In this document: one piece after another, positions 1-8,726 of the stretch | Layout of the letters: the number at the start of each line of letters is the position of its first letter | How positions within the stretch are numbered: position 1 is the stretch's first letter | From: Lysinibacillus xylanilyticus | GTDB lineage: Bacteria; Bacillota; Bacilli; Bacillales_A; Planococcaceae | DNA: 64,000 nucleotides | Assembly (NCBI RefSeq): GCF_001708185.1 | Contig: NZ_MDDN01000004.1 | Span: forward strand, 62,001 to 126,000 | Direction: 5' to 3' | The notes under the pieces: generated by a model | Databases searched by the model: none | What the model was told of the DNA's origin: nothing | What the model saw: only the letters and a program-made list of their open reading frames with translations | Program-made: the position numbers and the translations under genes

Positions 1-2
1 TA

Positions 3-155
3 TTAACAATCCTATGTTTTTTCTTAACACTTATTGGAATGAAAGATGTTAACAATATAACGTCTATGATTAGAAGCTTAATCTCAATCGTTATCACATT
101 GCTTCTAGCTAGCATCATATCCTTTATATTATTTTTTGGAAGCTTGTTCAATTAG
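3..155 (+). CDS. membrane protein, C-terminal end (partial)
   Basis: An open frame runs in from the left edge and stops with TAG at 153-155. The visible 50 residues are strongly hydrophobic and contain two predicted membrane segments, ending in FFGSLFN. The start lies outside the window, so the family cannot be named. No terminator is obvious before the next gene at 271. Confidence 0.5.
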   Translation, partial: LTILCFFLTLIGMKDVNNITSMIRSLISIVITLLLASIISFILFFGSLFN

Positions 156-270
156 CGGTACTATGTGAAGATCGGCATTGCCTTTATACGAATTTAGTTA
201 GGATTTATCTTATGTACATTGACGAACATGTGTTCCTTTTGTTAAAATATTAAAAAAGGAGGAAATTTTT

Positions 271-747
271 ATGCAAAAAACTAACACCATTGAATTAGTA
301 CATTTCTCAGAAGACTTTGTGGATGTTTTGAATGACTTTGAACTTCCGGAAGAACAATGTCAATTTACTGCCCTTCCAAAAGAGATTTCGATCGACATGG
401 TTGGACAGTATCCGATTGTTATTTTGAGCGATAATGTACCTGTAGGATTTTTTGTCCTGCACGCAACAGAAAGAGTAAAAGAGTACACTAGCAATCCAAA
501 TGCTATGCTGCTAACGGCATTATCTATTGATCATAAACAGCAAGGCAACGGCTATGCTAAAAAAGGGATGCTGGCATTATCTGAATTTATTAAGAAAGTA
601 TTTAAAGAATGTAATGAAGTGGTTTTAGTGGTCAACCATAAAAATATTCCCGCTCAAAATTTATATTTAAAAGTTGGCTTTGTCGATAACGGGGAAAGAA
701 GAATGGGACCTATTGGCGAGCAAATTGTTATGAACCTAAACTTCTAA
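271..747 (+). CDS. GNAT family N-acetyltransferase
   Basis: A 158-residue single-domain GNAT protein, predicted to transfer an acetyl group from acetyl-CoA to an unknown amine. The acetyl-CoA-binding motif A is seen around residues 82-105 (LSIDHKQQGNGYAKKG), followed by the NIPAQNLYLKVGF segment typical of motif B. A strong ribosome-binding site (AAAGGAGG) sits upstream of the ATG. It is monocistronic, ending in a hairpin terminator at 757-790. The substrate cannot be told from sequence. Confidence 0.85.
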   Translation: MQKTNTIELVHFSEDFVDVLNDFELPEEQCQFTALPKEISIDMVGQYPIVILSDNVPVGFFVLHATERVKEYTSNPNAMLLTALSIDHKQQGNGYAKKGMLALSEFIKKVFKECNEVVLVVNHKNIPAQNLYLKVGFVDNGERRMGPIGEQIVMNLNF

Positions 748-756
748 TAGATTTTC

Positions 757-790
757 AAAAATCACTCGTCATGACATGAGTGATTTTTTT
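757..790 (+). terminator. Rho-independent terminator of the GNAT gene
   Basis: The inverted repeat AAAATCACTC / GAGTGATTTT is followed by a run of T, about 10 bases after the stop codon of the acetyltransferase gene. Confidence 0.85.
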
Positions 791-964
791 CTGTTTGCCC
801 CTTACTGACGGGCATCAGGATATAAGGAATTTGAACCTACACATATGATTGTCATTGCTGATATATTGTTTTGATAATCAGCTATTTAAAGAAGAAAATG
901 TCAATGACATGTGTATGGATTACATACTCTTTTGAATGTTTTAATTGAATTATTCCACTTCATT

Positions 965-998
965 TCAAACCTTTAAGTTCTTTCTAATAGTTTACATA
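965..998. repeat. 34-bp direct repeat, copy 1
   Basis: This 34-bp sequence (TCAAACCTTTAAGTTCTTTC plus 14 more bases) recurs without a mismatch and in the same orientation at 8374-8407. The two copies bracket the whole agr and ABC-transporter block. It could be a recombination scar of an inserted segment or a pair of regulatory sites. The rest of 791-1065 shows no gene. Confidence 0.8.
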
Positions 999-1065
999 CT
1001 ATCGAGTTGTTGCGCATGCCAGGCGCACAAAAAATAGACATCCACAGAAAATGGTGAATGTCTAA

Positions 1066-1773
1066 TTATTTTAAACCCTTTATAAGTCGTGCAGAGGCAA
1101 AGCAAGTTTCGCCATTTTTGAAATATACAACTCGTTCCTTGTGGTCTACAAATTCAATGTTTTGTCGATTCACAATAAAAGCCTTATGACATTGATACAT
1201 CGATACATGTGCTTCCTTAAAATCCTTTAAGCGACCATAAAACTCAATATGCTCATTTTCCAAATGTAAAATAATTTTATGTAATGTGGGGGATGCTGCA
1301 AAAAAATAAATATCCTGAATAGCAATATTTCTCGTGTAACCATTGGCTCTAATTTGAATCTGTGAAGGTGCTTGTTGTTGACCAATTTGAAGATACTTTT
1401 CATATGCAACTTTTAGTGTTGTTAATACTTTTTGCTGTAACATACCTGTGTGATCCTTAATAATAAAATCTAACGCAGCAATTTTATACATAAACGTTAA
1501 ATAGGTCATTTCGGCATGTGTTGTGACAAATATAATATTGCACAATGGGTCACGTTTACGAATCATATCACCTAACATAAGCCCTGTCATTTCATGGTTC
1601 AAATCGATATCCAAAAAATAACAATCTGCTTTTTCATATGCAATGACCTCATTAGGGTTTGTGGTCGTGAGTACAATTTCAATCCCATTTCCCTCCATCA
1701 AGGCATAGTTCTCAATGGTTTTTTTTATATGCTCTAACTGAACAACATTATCTTCACAAATAATCACTTTCAT
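1066..1773 (-). CDS. agrA: AgrA-type response regulator (receiver + LytTR)
   Basis: A 235-residue cytoplasmic response regulator. The N-terminal receiver (residues 1-125) has the acidic DN pair near residue 8 and the phospho-acceptor Asp in ADCYFLDIDL near residue 55. The C-terminal LytTR DNA-binding domain (about 140-235) contains the MYQCHKAFIVNRQNIE segment seen in AgrA/ComE-like regulators. The ATG follows the agrC stop by two bases, with GAGGAGAGGG inside the agrC end as ribosome-binding site, so the two are co-translated. It is the expected partner of the AgrC kinase and would activate peptide-signal target promoters. Confidence 0.88.
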   Translation of the reverse strand: MKVIICEDNVVQLEHIKKTIENYALMEGNGIEIVLTTTNPNEVIAYEKADCYFLDIDLNHEMTGLMLGDMIRKRDPLCNIIFVTTHAEMTYLTFMYKIAALDFIIKDHTGMLQQKVLTTLKVAYEKYLQIGQQQAPSQIQIRANGYTRNIAIQDIYFFAASPTLHKIILHLENEHIEFYGRLKDFKEAHVSMYQCHKAFIVNRQNIEFVDHKERVVYFKNGETCFASARLIKGLK

Positions 1774-1775
1774 AT

Positions 1776-3083
1776 TTACACCCTCTCCTCATCAATAAAC
1801 AACTCTTGTATAAATAGATTGCCATTAATTTTTGTATTCAATCGAAGTTTTGGAGAAGCGTCCACCATTTGGCGTAAAATAGATAAACCCAGACCTCGCT
1901 CCTCTCCTTTTGTCGAGAAGCCTTCTTTAAAAATTTCATGCACTTTTAACTCATGACTTTGATTGGATGAAAATGTATTCACACATGCAATTAACACAAC
2001 ACCATCCATTCGAATAAAGGCTAATCGAATCCAAGGTTCGGTAGCATTCTTACTGGCTTCAAGTGCATTATCCAATAGTATTCCACACATACGATTTAAT
2101 TGAATCTCATCCAATGCTATTCTGTCGATATCTTCAACAATCTCAACGTGCATTGGTACGTGAAGAGTCTGCGCTTGGATAAGTTTTGTTGTTAATAGTC
2201 CTTTTAAACTGGCTATATGTAAACAATTAAGCATCGAGAAAGCCATTTCATGCGCTTGCTCATTCTCTTCTGTTTGTAAAATATGTCGATAAAAATAGGT
2301 TTCTAATTCCGAGTAATTTTTAGAATCTATAAAATGACGCATTGATGTTAAAATATTCATATAATCATGTTTAAATTTACGCATATCACGATTGATATCC
2401 TCAAGCGACTCCACATACGAATTAAATTCTTTCAATTGCATTTCCTTTTGTTTAATATGTATGTTCTTAATAACTAAGTAAACAAAGAAACCAATAATAA
2501 TGATAAAGAGCATCAAATAAATCACAAAAAAGAATACATTATGTTGGACACTTTTGATGAACGATAGATCATCCATCAACACAATATCGGTATACATAAA
2601 GACAATCGTCATAAGTAACAGAGGAATCATTGCAGGTATAATATATTGCTCAAACATATACCATCCTGCAAAATAACTAAATAACCTTTTGTAGACAATC
2701 ACCAAAATAAATAAGATACTCATCGAAACAACGAGTTGTACCAATGGAGAAGTGATGATAGCCTCCATGCCATTCGATAAATGATACACGACAAGCGAAG
2801 AAATATGGTCTGCCATAACAGCTAAAACTATCGTAAACAGTACGTGGACGATATTCCGCCATCGCTTTGTTTGCTGATAGATGAGGAAACTTACCACTAA
2901 TATGACATACGCCACAGCATAGACACCTATAAAAGCAAACAACACTACTGGTGGTGCTACTATCAATAAAGAAACCTTCAAAACCAAATTTTTTGTTATT
3001 GTAATTTTGCTAAAATATAACGGTAAAATACTTAATACCAAAAATTGATAAGTAATTAAGGATAAATAGGATATACTCCACAT
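1776..3083 (-). CDS. agrC: AgrC-type sensor histidine kinase
   Basis: A 435-residue membrane kinase of the HPK10 class. Six to seven hydrophobic segments fill residues 1-215 and form the presumed peptide-signal receptor. The cytoplasmic part has the H-box FKHDYMNILTSM (His near residue 240), the N-box GILLDNALEAS and the glycine-rich GLGLSIL motif. HPK10 kinases sense cyclic autoinducing peptides and phosphorylate a LytTR regulator, which here is the next gene. It starts 55 bases after agrD ends. All catalytic motifs look intact. Confidence 0.88.
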   Translation of the reverse strand: MWSISYLSLITYQFLVLSILPLYFSKITITKNLVLKVSLLIVAPPVVLFAFIGVYAVAYVILVVSFLIYQQTKRWRNIVHVLFTIVLAVMADHISSLVVYHLSNGMEAIITSPLVQLVVSMSILFILVIVYKRLFSYFAGWYMFEQYIIPAMIPLLLMTIVFMYTDIVLMDDLSFIKSVQHNVFFFVIYLMLFIIIIGFFVYLVIKNIHIKQKEMQLKEFNSYVESLEDINRDMRKFKHDYMNILTSMRHFIDSKNYSELETYFYRHILQTEENEQAHEMAFSMLNCLHIASLKGLLTTKLIQAQTLHVPMHVEIVEDIDRIALDEIQLNRMCGILLDNALEASKNATEPWIRLAFIRMDGVVLIACVNTFSSNQSHELKVHEIFKEGFSTKGEERGLGLSILRQMVDASPKLRLNTKINGNLFIQELFIDEERV

Positions 3084-3138
3084 ACGAATAACAAAATCCC
3101 CCTAAAGCAACATCTACTTATTACCTATTTTAGAATAT

Positions 3139-3291
3139 TTATAGCAATTTTTCAAATTTATTAAAATTCAATTCTTGTGGCAACTCCTCTTCTCTTATAG
3201 CACCCCAACACATATAAACAGAGCCAAAGTCAGCTAATTTAATAAGTAAGTCACATAAACTTTCAACCACTTTGTCAATAATAAATTTCAT
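3139..3291 (-). CDS. agrD: AgrD-like autoinducing-peptide precursor
   Basis: This 50-codon gene lies between agrB and agrC. The protein has an amphipathic N-terminal part (residues 1-22), a core SVYMCWGAI with Cys28, and an acidic C-terminal recognition segment REEELPQELNF. In AgrD proteins Cys28 and the four following residues form the thiolactone ring, and AgrB cuts after the last ring residue. By that rule the ring is C-W-G-A-I, cut before Arg33. The start ATG overlaps the agrB stop in the sequence TGATG and follows an AGGAGG site, so translation is coupled. The mature peptide and its N-terminal trimming are predictions. Confidence 0.88.
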   Translation of the reverse strand: MKFIIDKVVESLCDLLIKLADFGSVYMCWGAIREEELPQELNFNKFEKLL

Positions 3292-3855
3292 CAATGATAT
3301 CCTCCTAATTTTGCAATAACCACTAAAACAACCGCCTTCAAAGCGCCCGCTACGAAAAATACGCTTATAGATGTTGGAAAAATAACGAGCAGTACGCCCA
3401 ACACAATAAGTCTGCTATACAATTTTTTAAACAATAATGTTCGATGAGCTTCGCCTCGTACTTTTGTTTTTTTAGAACTCACTGGACCAATAAACAACAA
3501 GATGACAGCTCCTAGCAAAAATGCTCCCCCAACAACGAGTGAAGTGATAGGTAATGCTACAGCTAAGCCATGTGATGAACGGGAATGAAATGCTACTAAC
3601 AACAAGACACGTTCTAAATGATGAACAATGCGCACCATATGCTACTTGACGCACCAGTAAAAATCCAGTTTGAACCAGTAACATTTTCCAAAATAAACCG
3701 AACGCTATAGCTATACAGTAAATAACCAAAAATTTTTTCAACTCGCTTGTAACAACACGAAATCCATATACTAATTTAATTTTATCTACCTGTGTTAATG
3801 GTCTTCTATGTTCAAAATAATCTACTAGCATTTCCTCTTTTGCAGTAAATTCCAA
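3291..3855 (-). pseudogene. agrB: AgrB-like peptide-processing protease, frameshifted
   Basis: Frame 1 starts at a TTG (3855) behind GAGGAGGT and encodes an AgrB N-terminal half with RQVAYGAHCSSFRTC. Its His76 and Cys83 match the spacing of the AgrB catalytic His/Cys pair. Hydrophobic AgrB-like sequence (GLAVALPITS, FIGPVSSKKTKV) then continues in the +1 frame and ends in TGATG at the agrD start. Going from one frame to the other needs the removal of one base (or addition of two) in about 3560-3610. Full length would be about 188 residues, normal for AgrB. It may be a true lesion or a sequencing error. Confidence 0.8.
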
Positions 3856-3930
3856 ATTATTACCTCCTCGATAACCAGTATAAAATATCCAGTAAACAAA
3901 TAGTAAAACAATACATAAGAGGTATATTTA

Positions 3931-4139
3931 TGGCTCATCACCAAAAGTTGTGGATGACATTTGTTAAAACATATACTATGTAAATAAGTTGATTGGAGTG
4001 GAGGCTGGGTGACTCCTTGGGGATCAGCGTCACAGATGAGACCCTGGAGCGAGCAACGCGAGTGAAGCGGCTCATCGGACGCCCCCAGGAAAGCGCCCAG
4101 TCGGAACGGAAATCAACCACACGTTTTGGTGATGAACCA
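3931..4139 (+). repeat. dispersed palindromic repeat, copy A
   Basis: This 209-bp element has terminal inverted repeats (TGGCTCATCACCAAAA at the left, TTTTGGTGATGAACCA at the right) and inner GTTGATT/AATCAAC arms. The GC-rich middle contains GCGAGCAACGCGAGTGAAGC. The same unit recurs at 31599-31843 (opposite strand) and 56137-56405, with shorter relatives at 16046, 22745 and 61031. The apparent reading frame inside it is not a gene. Confidence 0.88.
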
Positions 4140-4191
4140 TATTTATATAGTTAAATGCTCATTTTCAATCTTCCCCCTTACATAAACGTTC

Positions 4192-4231
4192 AAAAAAAAG
4201 AACGTAAGCGTAAAACACCACTTAACGTTCC
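4192..4231 (-). terminator. terminator of the ABC/LuxR-like operon
   Basis: Read on the minus strand, GAACGTTAAG pairs with CTTACGTTC and is followed by eight T. It lies directly after the stop codon at 4233. Confidence 0.8.
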
Positions 4232-4232
4232 C

Positions 4233-4829
4233 TTAAATAAGTTTTTCCGTATATGCCTTATATACTGCTTCTAAATAATGAGATGTTCCAAAATATTCAT
4301 TAATATGCCGAATCGCTTGCTCTACCTCTATATTTGTGAATTTTTGCGAGTTGCAGGTATAGTCAATAGAGTGCCCCTTTGCCAATTCCGTGAGCACTTT
4401 CATTTCTAACATATTCAATTCTCCAACTCGTCTTATGTCAACTATTTCTATTGAGTCTCCTTCAATGATATGAACTAATTGTTCTATCGTCATACTTTTA
4501 TTTATTACCATACAATTCGAGATATTACTTGTGTAGTAATGAAGCTCTCCAATATTTTCATCTGTCATAAAAATAATTTGGCATTTCATTGTTTCGAGAT
4601 TTTTTAAATATGGTATATAGTGAACAAAATGCTTATAAGATGTGTCAATTAACACAACATCATATTTTTTATTGGCATTTCCCCTTATGACAATCTCACT
4701 CGGCAAGTTAATGGTATCAATTGCCCAAGATGGTCTATACATAGTAAACATATTTTTTAAAAGCTCTTGAATAAGCGTGTAATTTGAATGTACTAAGATA
4801 TACATTATTCTATTATCTGACACGAACAT
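4233..4829 (-). CDS. atypical response-regulator-like protein with LuxR-like C-terminus
   Basis: This protein of about 198 residues starts at ATG 4829, three bases past the permease stop and behind CGGAGTG. The N-terminal part has a receiver-like fold (YDVVLIDTSYKHF with a candidate Asp), but the usual acidic pair and conserved Lys are not clear. The C-terminal part (LNMLEMKVLTELAKGHS ... SHYLEAVYKAY) resembles a degenerate LuxR/NarL helix-turn-helix. It is probably a phosphorylation-independent regulator made with the ABC transporter. Its target is unknown. Confidence 0.6.
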   Translation of the reverse strand: MFVSDNRIMYILVHSNYTLIQELLKNMFTMYRPSWAIDTINLPSEIVIRGNANKKYDVVLIDTSYKHFVHYIPYLKNLETMKCQIIFMTDENIGELHYYTSNISNCMVINKSMTIEQLVHIIEGDSIEIVDIRRVGELNMLEMKVLTELAKGHSIDYTCNSQKFTNIEVEQAIRHINEYFGTSHYLEAVYKAYTEKLI

Positions 4830-4831
4830 TT

Positions 4832-7213
4832 CTAAATAACACTCCGTTTTACAAATCGAGCAATATATAGACGACAACATACTAAAATAATCATCGCTGT
4901 ACCTATACCTGAACTAAATATAAACAAGAAATCCCATTCTATTGGCCCGCCTGCATCAATTTGCATGATTAACTTGGTTAAAAACATACCACATGTTAAA
5001 CCAAGTAATAAGCCGATAGTGACAATAAAGAGAACTTCAGACCAAATAACCTGTTTTAATTCTTTTGGGGAAAGCCCGATTAAACGTTGTGTATTGTATT
5101 GGTCTTTCCTTTTAAAGATAATATGAACAATTGTTTGCACTAGACCAGTACAACTCGCTACTACTAAAGCAGTCAAAACGACCATAAACATTGCCCATCG
5201 TTGATAAAACCATTCTGAGGCTTGCTCTAAAAGAACAGCTCGCTCCACAATTTTTAACGTTGGCCAATCACGAATCACCTGTTGGAGATCTTCTAATGTT
5301 GTGCCATTATCTAAAGTTAGATGGATTTTATCAATGGTTACAACATCTTTAATCAAAGGGGAATTCCAGTCAACAAAAAGGTGTTTATATTTGTTTTCTG
5401 TTGGAACGATTCCAGTAATTCTCAAACGGATGGCTTTTTCATTCGACTTTCTGTCAAAGTAATAGCCTTCTAAAACATCTCCTATTTTTAAACCATACTT
5501 ATCAGCTGCATCATCTGTAATTTCAACTCTATCGGCTCCACCAAAATCTTTCGCAAAATAATTCAGATTAACACCATTATTAGTGAGAAAAGAACTACCC
5601 TTACTATCTAATTGAATTTCTTTTATTGAGATTTTTTTTCGCAATAACTCTATATCATTATACGAAATATTCTCAAAATAAGGATTATCAATCGCTACTT
5701 CATACGGATAGGTTTTTTCAATCATTGTTTCCTCGGATTGAACAATAGATTTCAAAAATGTATCATTAAACGTAATAATCATAATCAAAATCGCTAATAT
5801 ACAAACAACAGGAAAATAGCTATTTAAATTAGGAATGAATTGAATTTTTACATAGTGTGCTTTGTTTCCTAAATAGCGATGAATCCAGGAAGAGCATTTG
5901 TTCAACGTGTATACCATCACATATGGCAATAAAAAGAATAGACAACCTATGATACATACACTTCCAGTAAAAATTAAAATAATCGACTGAATTGCATCAT
6001 TTTGCATAATACCTTGTACAAGAATGAGTAATGACATCACACCAACTATAAAAGTAAGTACGGTCTTCCATTTCGTCCAATGATACGATTTAAACTCATA
6101 ATTTCTTTTCAATGCTAAAGGTAATATTTTAGTTACCCTCGCTACTTGAACGAACACAAACATGTAGAGTAAGAAATAAATAGCAAGTAAAATTGCTGAA
6201 AAATAGACAACAGGAATGTTAAAATGGGCTTGCGGTAAGCCGACCATCTCAACTAAAGATGGGACAATGAATTTTAGCAACAAAAGGCTACTGATTGCTC
6301 CTGCCCCTATACCTATTAGTAATATGATAGTCGATTGATAGTTGACAATCTTTTTTAGTTGCCCTGTCTTTGCTCCCATTGTTCTTAAAACGAAAAATTG
6401 GACTTGTAAACGACTAAACAATAATGAAAAAGTAGACTTCAATAATAGACCACTAATAATGATAATACTAACCACTAACATGATGATGAAAACGAGTAAG
6501 GAAATTAAATTTGCTTGTACCCAGTCCGTTTCTTTCGTTATATCAACACGTATATTTTGGAAAAGTTGATGTAATACAGTAGCTGTCTGCTCCACATCCG
6601 TTGTTTTAATCATTACAAACAAGCCCTCTACATCCGATGGAATACTACTTACACTTTTCAAAGAATCAATGTCCATATAGAGAATGGGCGCATCTTCTCC
6701 ATATTCATTAGGAGATAGCACTTCTTTTATTAGAAACTGCTTACCATTTACCACGATTGAATCTGCAACAGATTTATTTAAAGTTTCTGATAAAGAATGT
6801 GAAATAATAACTTCATTATCTTTCGGTATGTCGTTCAAATGGTAAAATCCTTTTGTTAAATGCCCATTCGTAACACCTAATGTATAGGCTCCTTCAATCT
6901 TATCTATAGATGTAAATTGTAGTAAAATCGGTTCCACAAGCTCGACTTCTTCTAAAGTTTTAATCTGATTAAAACTTTCTTTCGTAATCCATTGACTAGA
7001 TTCTTGACTAGATGAAAGGTTATAACCAGCAGAAATATCCACATCCCCATACAAGTTACGAATATTGTCTTCCATTTCTGTTCGTGCATTTTCAACATAG
7101 ACCAACATTGTTGTAATTAAACAAACAGCGAGTGCTACAACTTGAATGGCAATGATTACTTGTATTTTAGCAGCCCTACAAAGTTTCCAAGCAATATTCT
7201 TTAAATCATACAT
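4832..7213 (-). CDS. ABC transporter permease, FtsX/MacB-like
   Basis: A membrane protein of about 793 residues with two FtsX-like domains. A first membrane helix (about 10-32) is followed by a large extracytoplasmic domain, a three-helix block (about 240-370), further helices, a second extracellular domain (about 490-650) and a final three-helix block ending in RLYIARFVKRSVI. Start 7213 is chosen because AGAGGAGC lies just upstream, and the gene overlaps the ATPase gene by 8 bases. FtsX-type permeases with such domains usually export peptides or give resistance to antimicrobial peptides. The nearby agr system makes a peptide-related role possible but unproven. Confidence 0.8.
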   Translation of the reverse strand: MYDLKNIAWKLCRAAKIQVIIAIQVVALAVCLITTMLVYVENARTEMEDNIRNLYGDVDISAGYNLSSSQESSQWITKESFNQIKTLEEVELVEPILLQFTSIDKIEGAYTLGVTNGHLTKGFYHLNDIPKDNEVIISHSLSETLNKSVADSIVVNGKQFLIKEVLSPNEYGEDAPILYMDIDSLKSVSSIPSDVEGLFVMIKTTDVEQTATVLHQLFQNIRVDITKETDWVQANLISLLVFIIMLVVSIIIISGLLLKSTFSLLFSRLQVQFFVLRTMGAKTGQLKKIVNYQSTIILLIGIGAGAISSLLLLKFIVPSLVEMVGLPQAHFNIPVVYFSAILLAIYFLLYMFVFVQVARVTKILPLALKRNYEFKSYHWTKWKTVLTFIVGVMSLLILVQGIMQNDAIQSIILIFTGSVCIIGCLFFLLPYVMVYTLNKCSSWIHRYLGNKAHYVKIQFIPNLNSYFPVVCILAILIMIITFNDTFLKSIVQSEETMIEKTYPYEVAIDNPYFENISYNDIELLRKKISIKEIQLDSKGSSFLTNNGVNLNYFAKDFGGADRVEITDDAADKYGLKIGDVLEGYYFDRKSNEKAIRLRITGIVPTENKYKHLFVDWNSPLIKDVVTIDKIHLTLDNGTTLEDLQQVIRDWPTLKIVERAVLLEQASEWFYQRWAMFMVVLTALVVASCTGLVQTIVHIIFKRKDQYNTQRLIGLSPKELKQVIWSEVLFIVTIGLLLGLTCGMFLTKLIMQIDAGGPIEWDFLFIFSSGIGTAMIILVCCRLYIARFVKRSVI

Positions 7214-8006
7214 CGAGATAGCTCCTCTGTATGTTTTTAAATTTGTCAAAAATCATCGTTAAATTATCACTATTCTCTTGGTTAATATAATTATCTACTA
7301 ATTTCCCTTTATGAAAGAATAGTACACGATCAGCATAAGTCGATACATGTGGATCATGTGTTACCAATATAATTGTTTGATTCGTTAGATTTTTCAATTG
7401 AACAAGTGTTGTTAGAATATCGTTTGTCGTATTGACATCTAGTGCCCCTGTTGGCTCGTCTGCCAGTAATAATAGCGGATTGGCAATAATCGCTCTTGCT
7501 ATAGCCACTCGTTGTTTTTGCCCACCAGATAATTCATGTGGTTTCTTGACAGCTAAATCACTAATTGACAATTTTGTTAATACATCTTTCACCTTTTGCG
7601 CAATTTTTTTAGAGTCCTCATCTAGCAAAATTAATGGTAGTGCCACATTATCTGATACCGTCAATTCATCTAACAAGTTGAAATTTTGAAATATAAAGCC
7701 TATATTTCGTTTTCTAAATTCCGATGCTATCGGTTCTTGAAATTGCTCAATCATCGGTACACCTTGAAAAATTAATTCCCCATGTGTAGGTTTGTCTAAA
7801 GCAGCTAAAATATTAAGTAATGTACTTTTCCCTGAACCACTCGTACCCATTATTGCAACGATTTCATTTTGATAAATTTCACAATTGATTGTATCTAGTG
7901 CTTGTATTGTAAAATCTTTCGACTTAAATTCTTTTGACACATTTTTCATTACTACTAATGAGGTTTTTTTCACATTTTGTGTCTCATCTAGTTTTAACTG
8001 TTTCAT
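7206..8006 (-). CDS. ABC transporter ATP-binding protein, LolD/MacB class
   Basis: A 266-residue nucleotide-binding subunit. It has Walker A GTSGSGKSTLLNIL, signature LSGGQKQRVAIARAI and Walker B LLLADEPTGALD, the class-typical form for MacB/LolD-type partners of FtsX permeases. Start 8006 is preferred because AAAAGGAGC precedes it. It powers the permease encoded immediately downstream with an 8-base overlap. These are the first two genes of a three-gene operon. Confidence 0.88.
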   Translation of the reverse strand: MKQLKLDETQNVKKTSLVVMKNVSKEFKSKDFTIQALDTINCEIYQNEIVAIMGTSGSGKSTLLNILAALDKPTHGELIFQGVPMIEQFQEPIASEFRKRNIGFIFQNFNLLDELTVSDNVALPLILLDEDSKKIAQKVKDVLTKLSISDLAVKKPHELSGGQKQRVAIARAIIANPLLLLADEPTGALDVNTTNDILTTLVQLKNLTNQTIILVTHDPHVSTYADRVLFFHKGKLVDNYINQENSDNLTMIFDKFKNIQRSYLDV

Positions 8007-8273
8007 GGAAATGCTCCTTTTGCTCATACCATTTGGATTGGGCTTGATGCATACGATAATATAATACTTTATTATTTATCGAAAGTACCAATTTCTCCCA
8101 TTTTCCCTTTATCCAAGATAAATAAGTATCTAAGCCAACATTATGGACTGAAAATTTACCACTTCCTACAATTTTTAATACTGTTCTTGATTACTACTAT
8201 ACAAAGTCATAAGCCCTAACAGTCTCTTTACTCTTAACATCTTCTTTCTTCCACATAACCGTATTTTTTTCAC

Positions 8274-8315
8274 TTACTCCATTACGTTTATGATGACATA
8301 AACGTAATGGAGTAA
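8274..8315. repeat. perfect inverted repeat, 19-bp arms
   Basis: The arms TTACTCCATTACGTTTATG and CATAAACGTAATGGAGTAA are exact complements separated by ATGA. No T-run follows on either strand, so it is not a standard terminator. Its place about 270 bp upstream of the ABC operon suggests an operator, an RNA hairpin or a mobile-element remnant. Confidence 0.85.
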
Positions 8316-8373
8316 AATGATAACTCTTGTGCTTATTGATTTCATCCACATCAAGTCCATCAACCTATACATA

Positions 8374-8407
8374 TCAAACCTTTAAGTTCTTTCTAATAGT
8401 TTACATA
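8374..8407. repeat. 34-bp direct repeat, copy 2
   Basis: Identical over 34 bases to 965-998 and in the same orientation. The two copies enclose about 7.4 kb holding agr and the ABC operon. Confidence 0.8.
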
Positions 8408-8726
8408 ATATTTTTATTCAATGAATAAAGTGTTCCTCTATTTGGTAAATTCTCATAGTAGCTCTTCTTGCTTCCATACTGCAAGATGTTTAAACTTATG
8501 GGGAACATTGCTGTCCCCCACCGTCATCAGCAGCTATACCTTCTACTAACCCCATAAGTTCAATATGTTCCACAAACTAATAAACGAATTCCAATAATAG
8601 GAATCCGTTCTATATCAATTTTTATACTAACTCCAACAATGGCTATGTAGGAAGTTCCTATAAGAAGCACGCAATTCATCATACGATAGAACTTTCATTT
8701 TGTTTATATCCAAAGTCAATCCTTCT

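Larger units (their letters stand above)
8007..8726. other. 720-bp gene-free region upstream of the ABC operon
   Basis: No convincing coding frame on either strand. It contains a perfect 19-bp-arm inverted repeat (8274-8315), the second copy of the 34-bp direct repeat (8374-8407), and an inverted pair AACTTATGGGG / CCCCATAAGTT around 8493-8552. The ABC operon promoter should lie here, but I cannot fix its boxes. Confidence 0.5.

Noticed and set aside
965-998. LytTR/AgrA binding-site pair in the 34-bp repeats
   Set aside because: The AGTT repeats inside are 13 bases apart, not the spacing expected for LytTR direct repeats. The fit is too weak to claim.
3560-3640. Programmed ribosomal frameshifting in agrB
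   Set aside because: No slippery heptamer or downstream stimulator was seen, and AgrB is not known to need one. A lesion or sequence error is simpler.
3938-4120. 60-residue reading frame inside repeat copy A, and similar frames at 56114-56386 and 31596-31781
   Set aside because: They arise from the GC-rich palindromic repeat itself, occur in every copy on either strand and have no ribosome-binding site.
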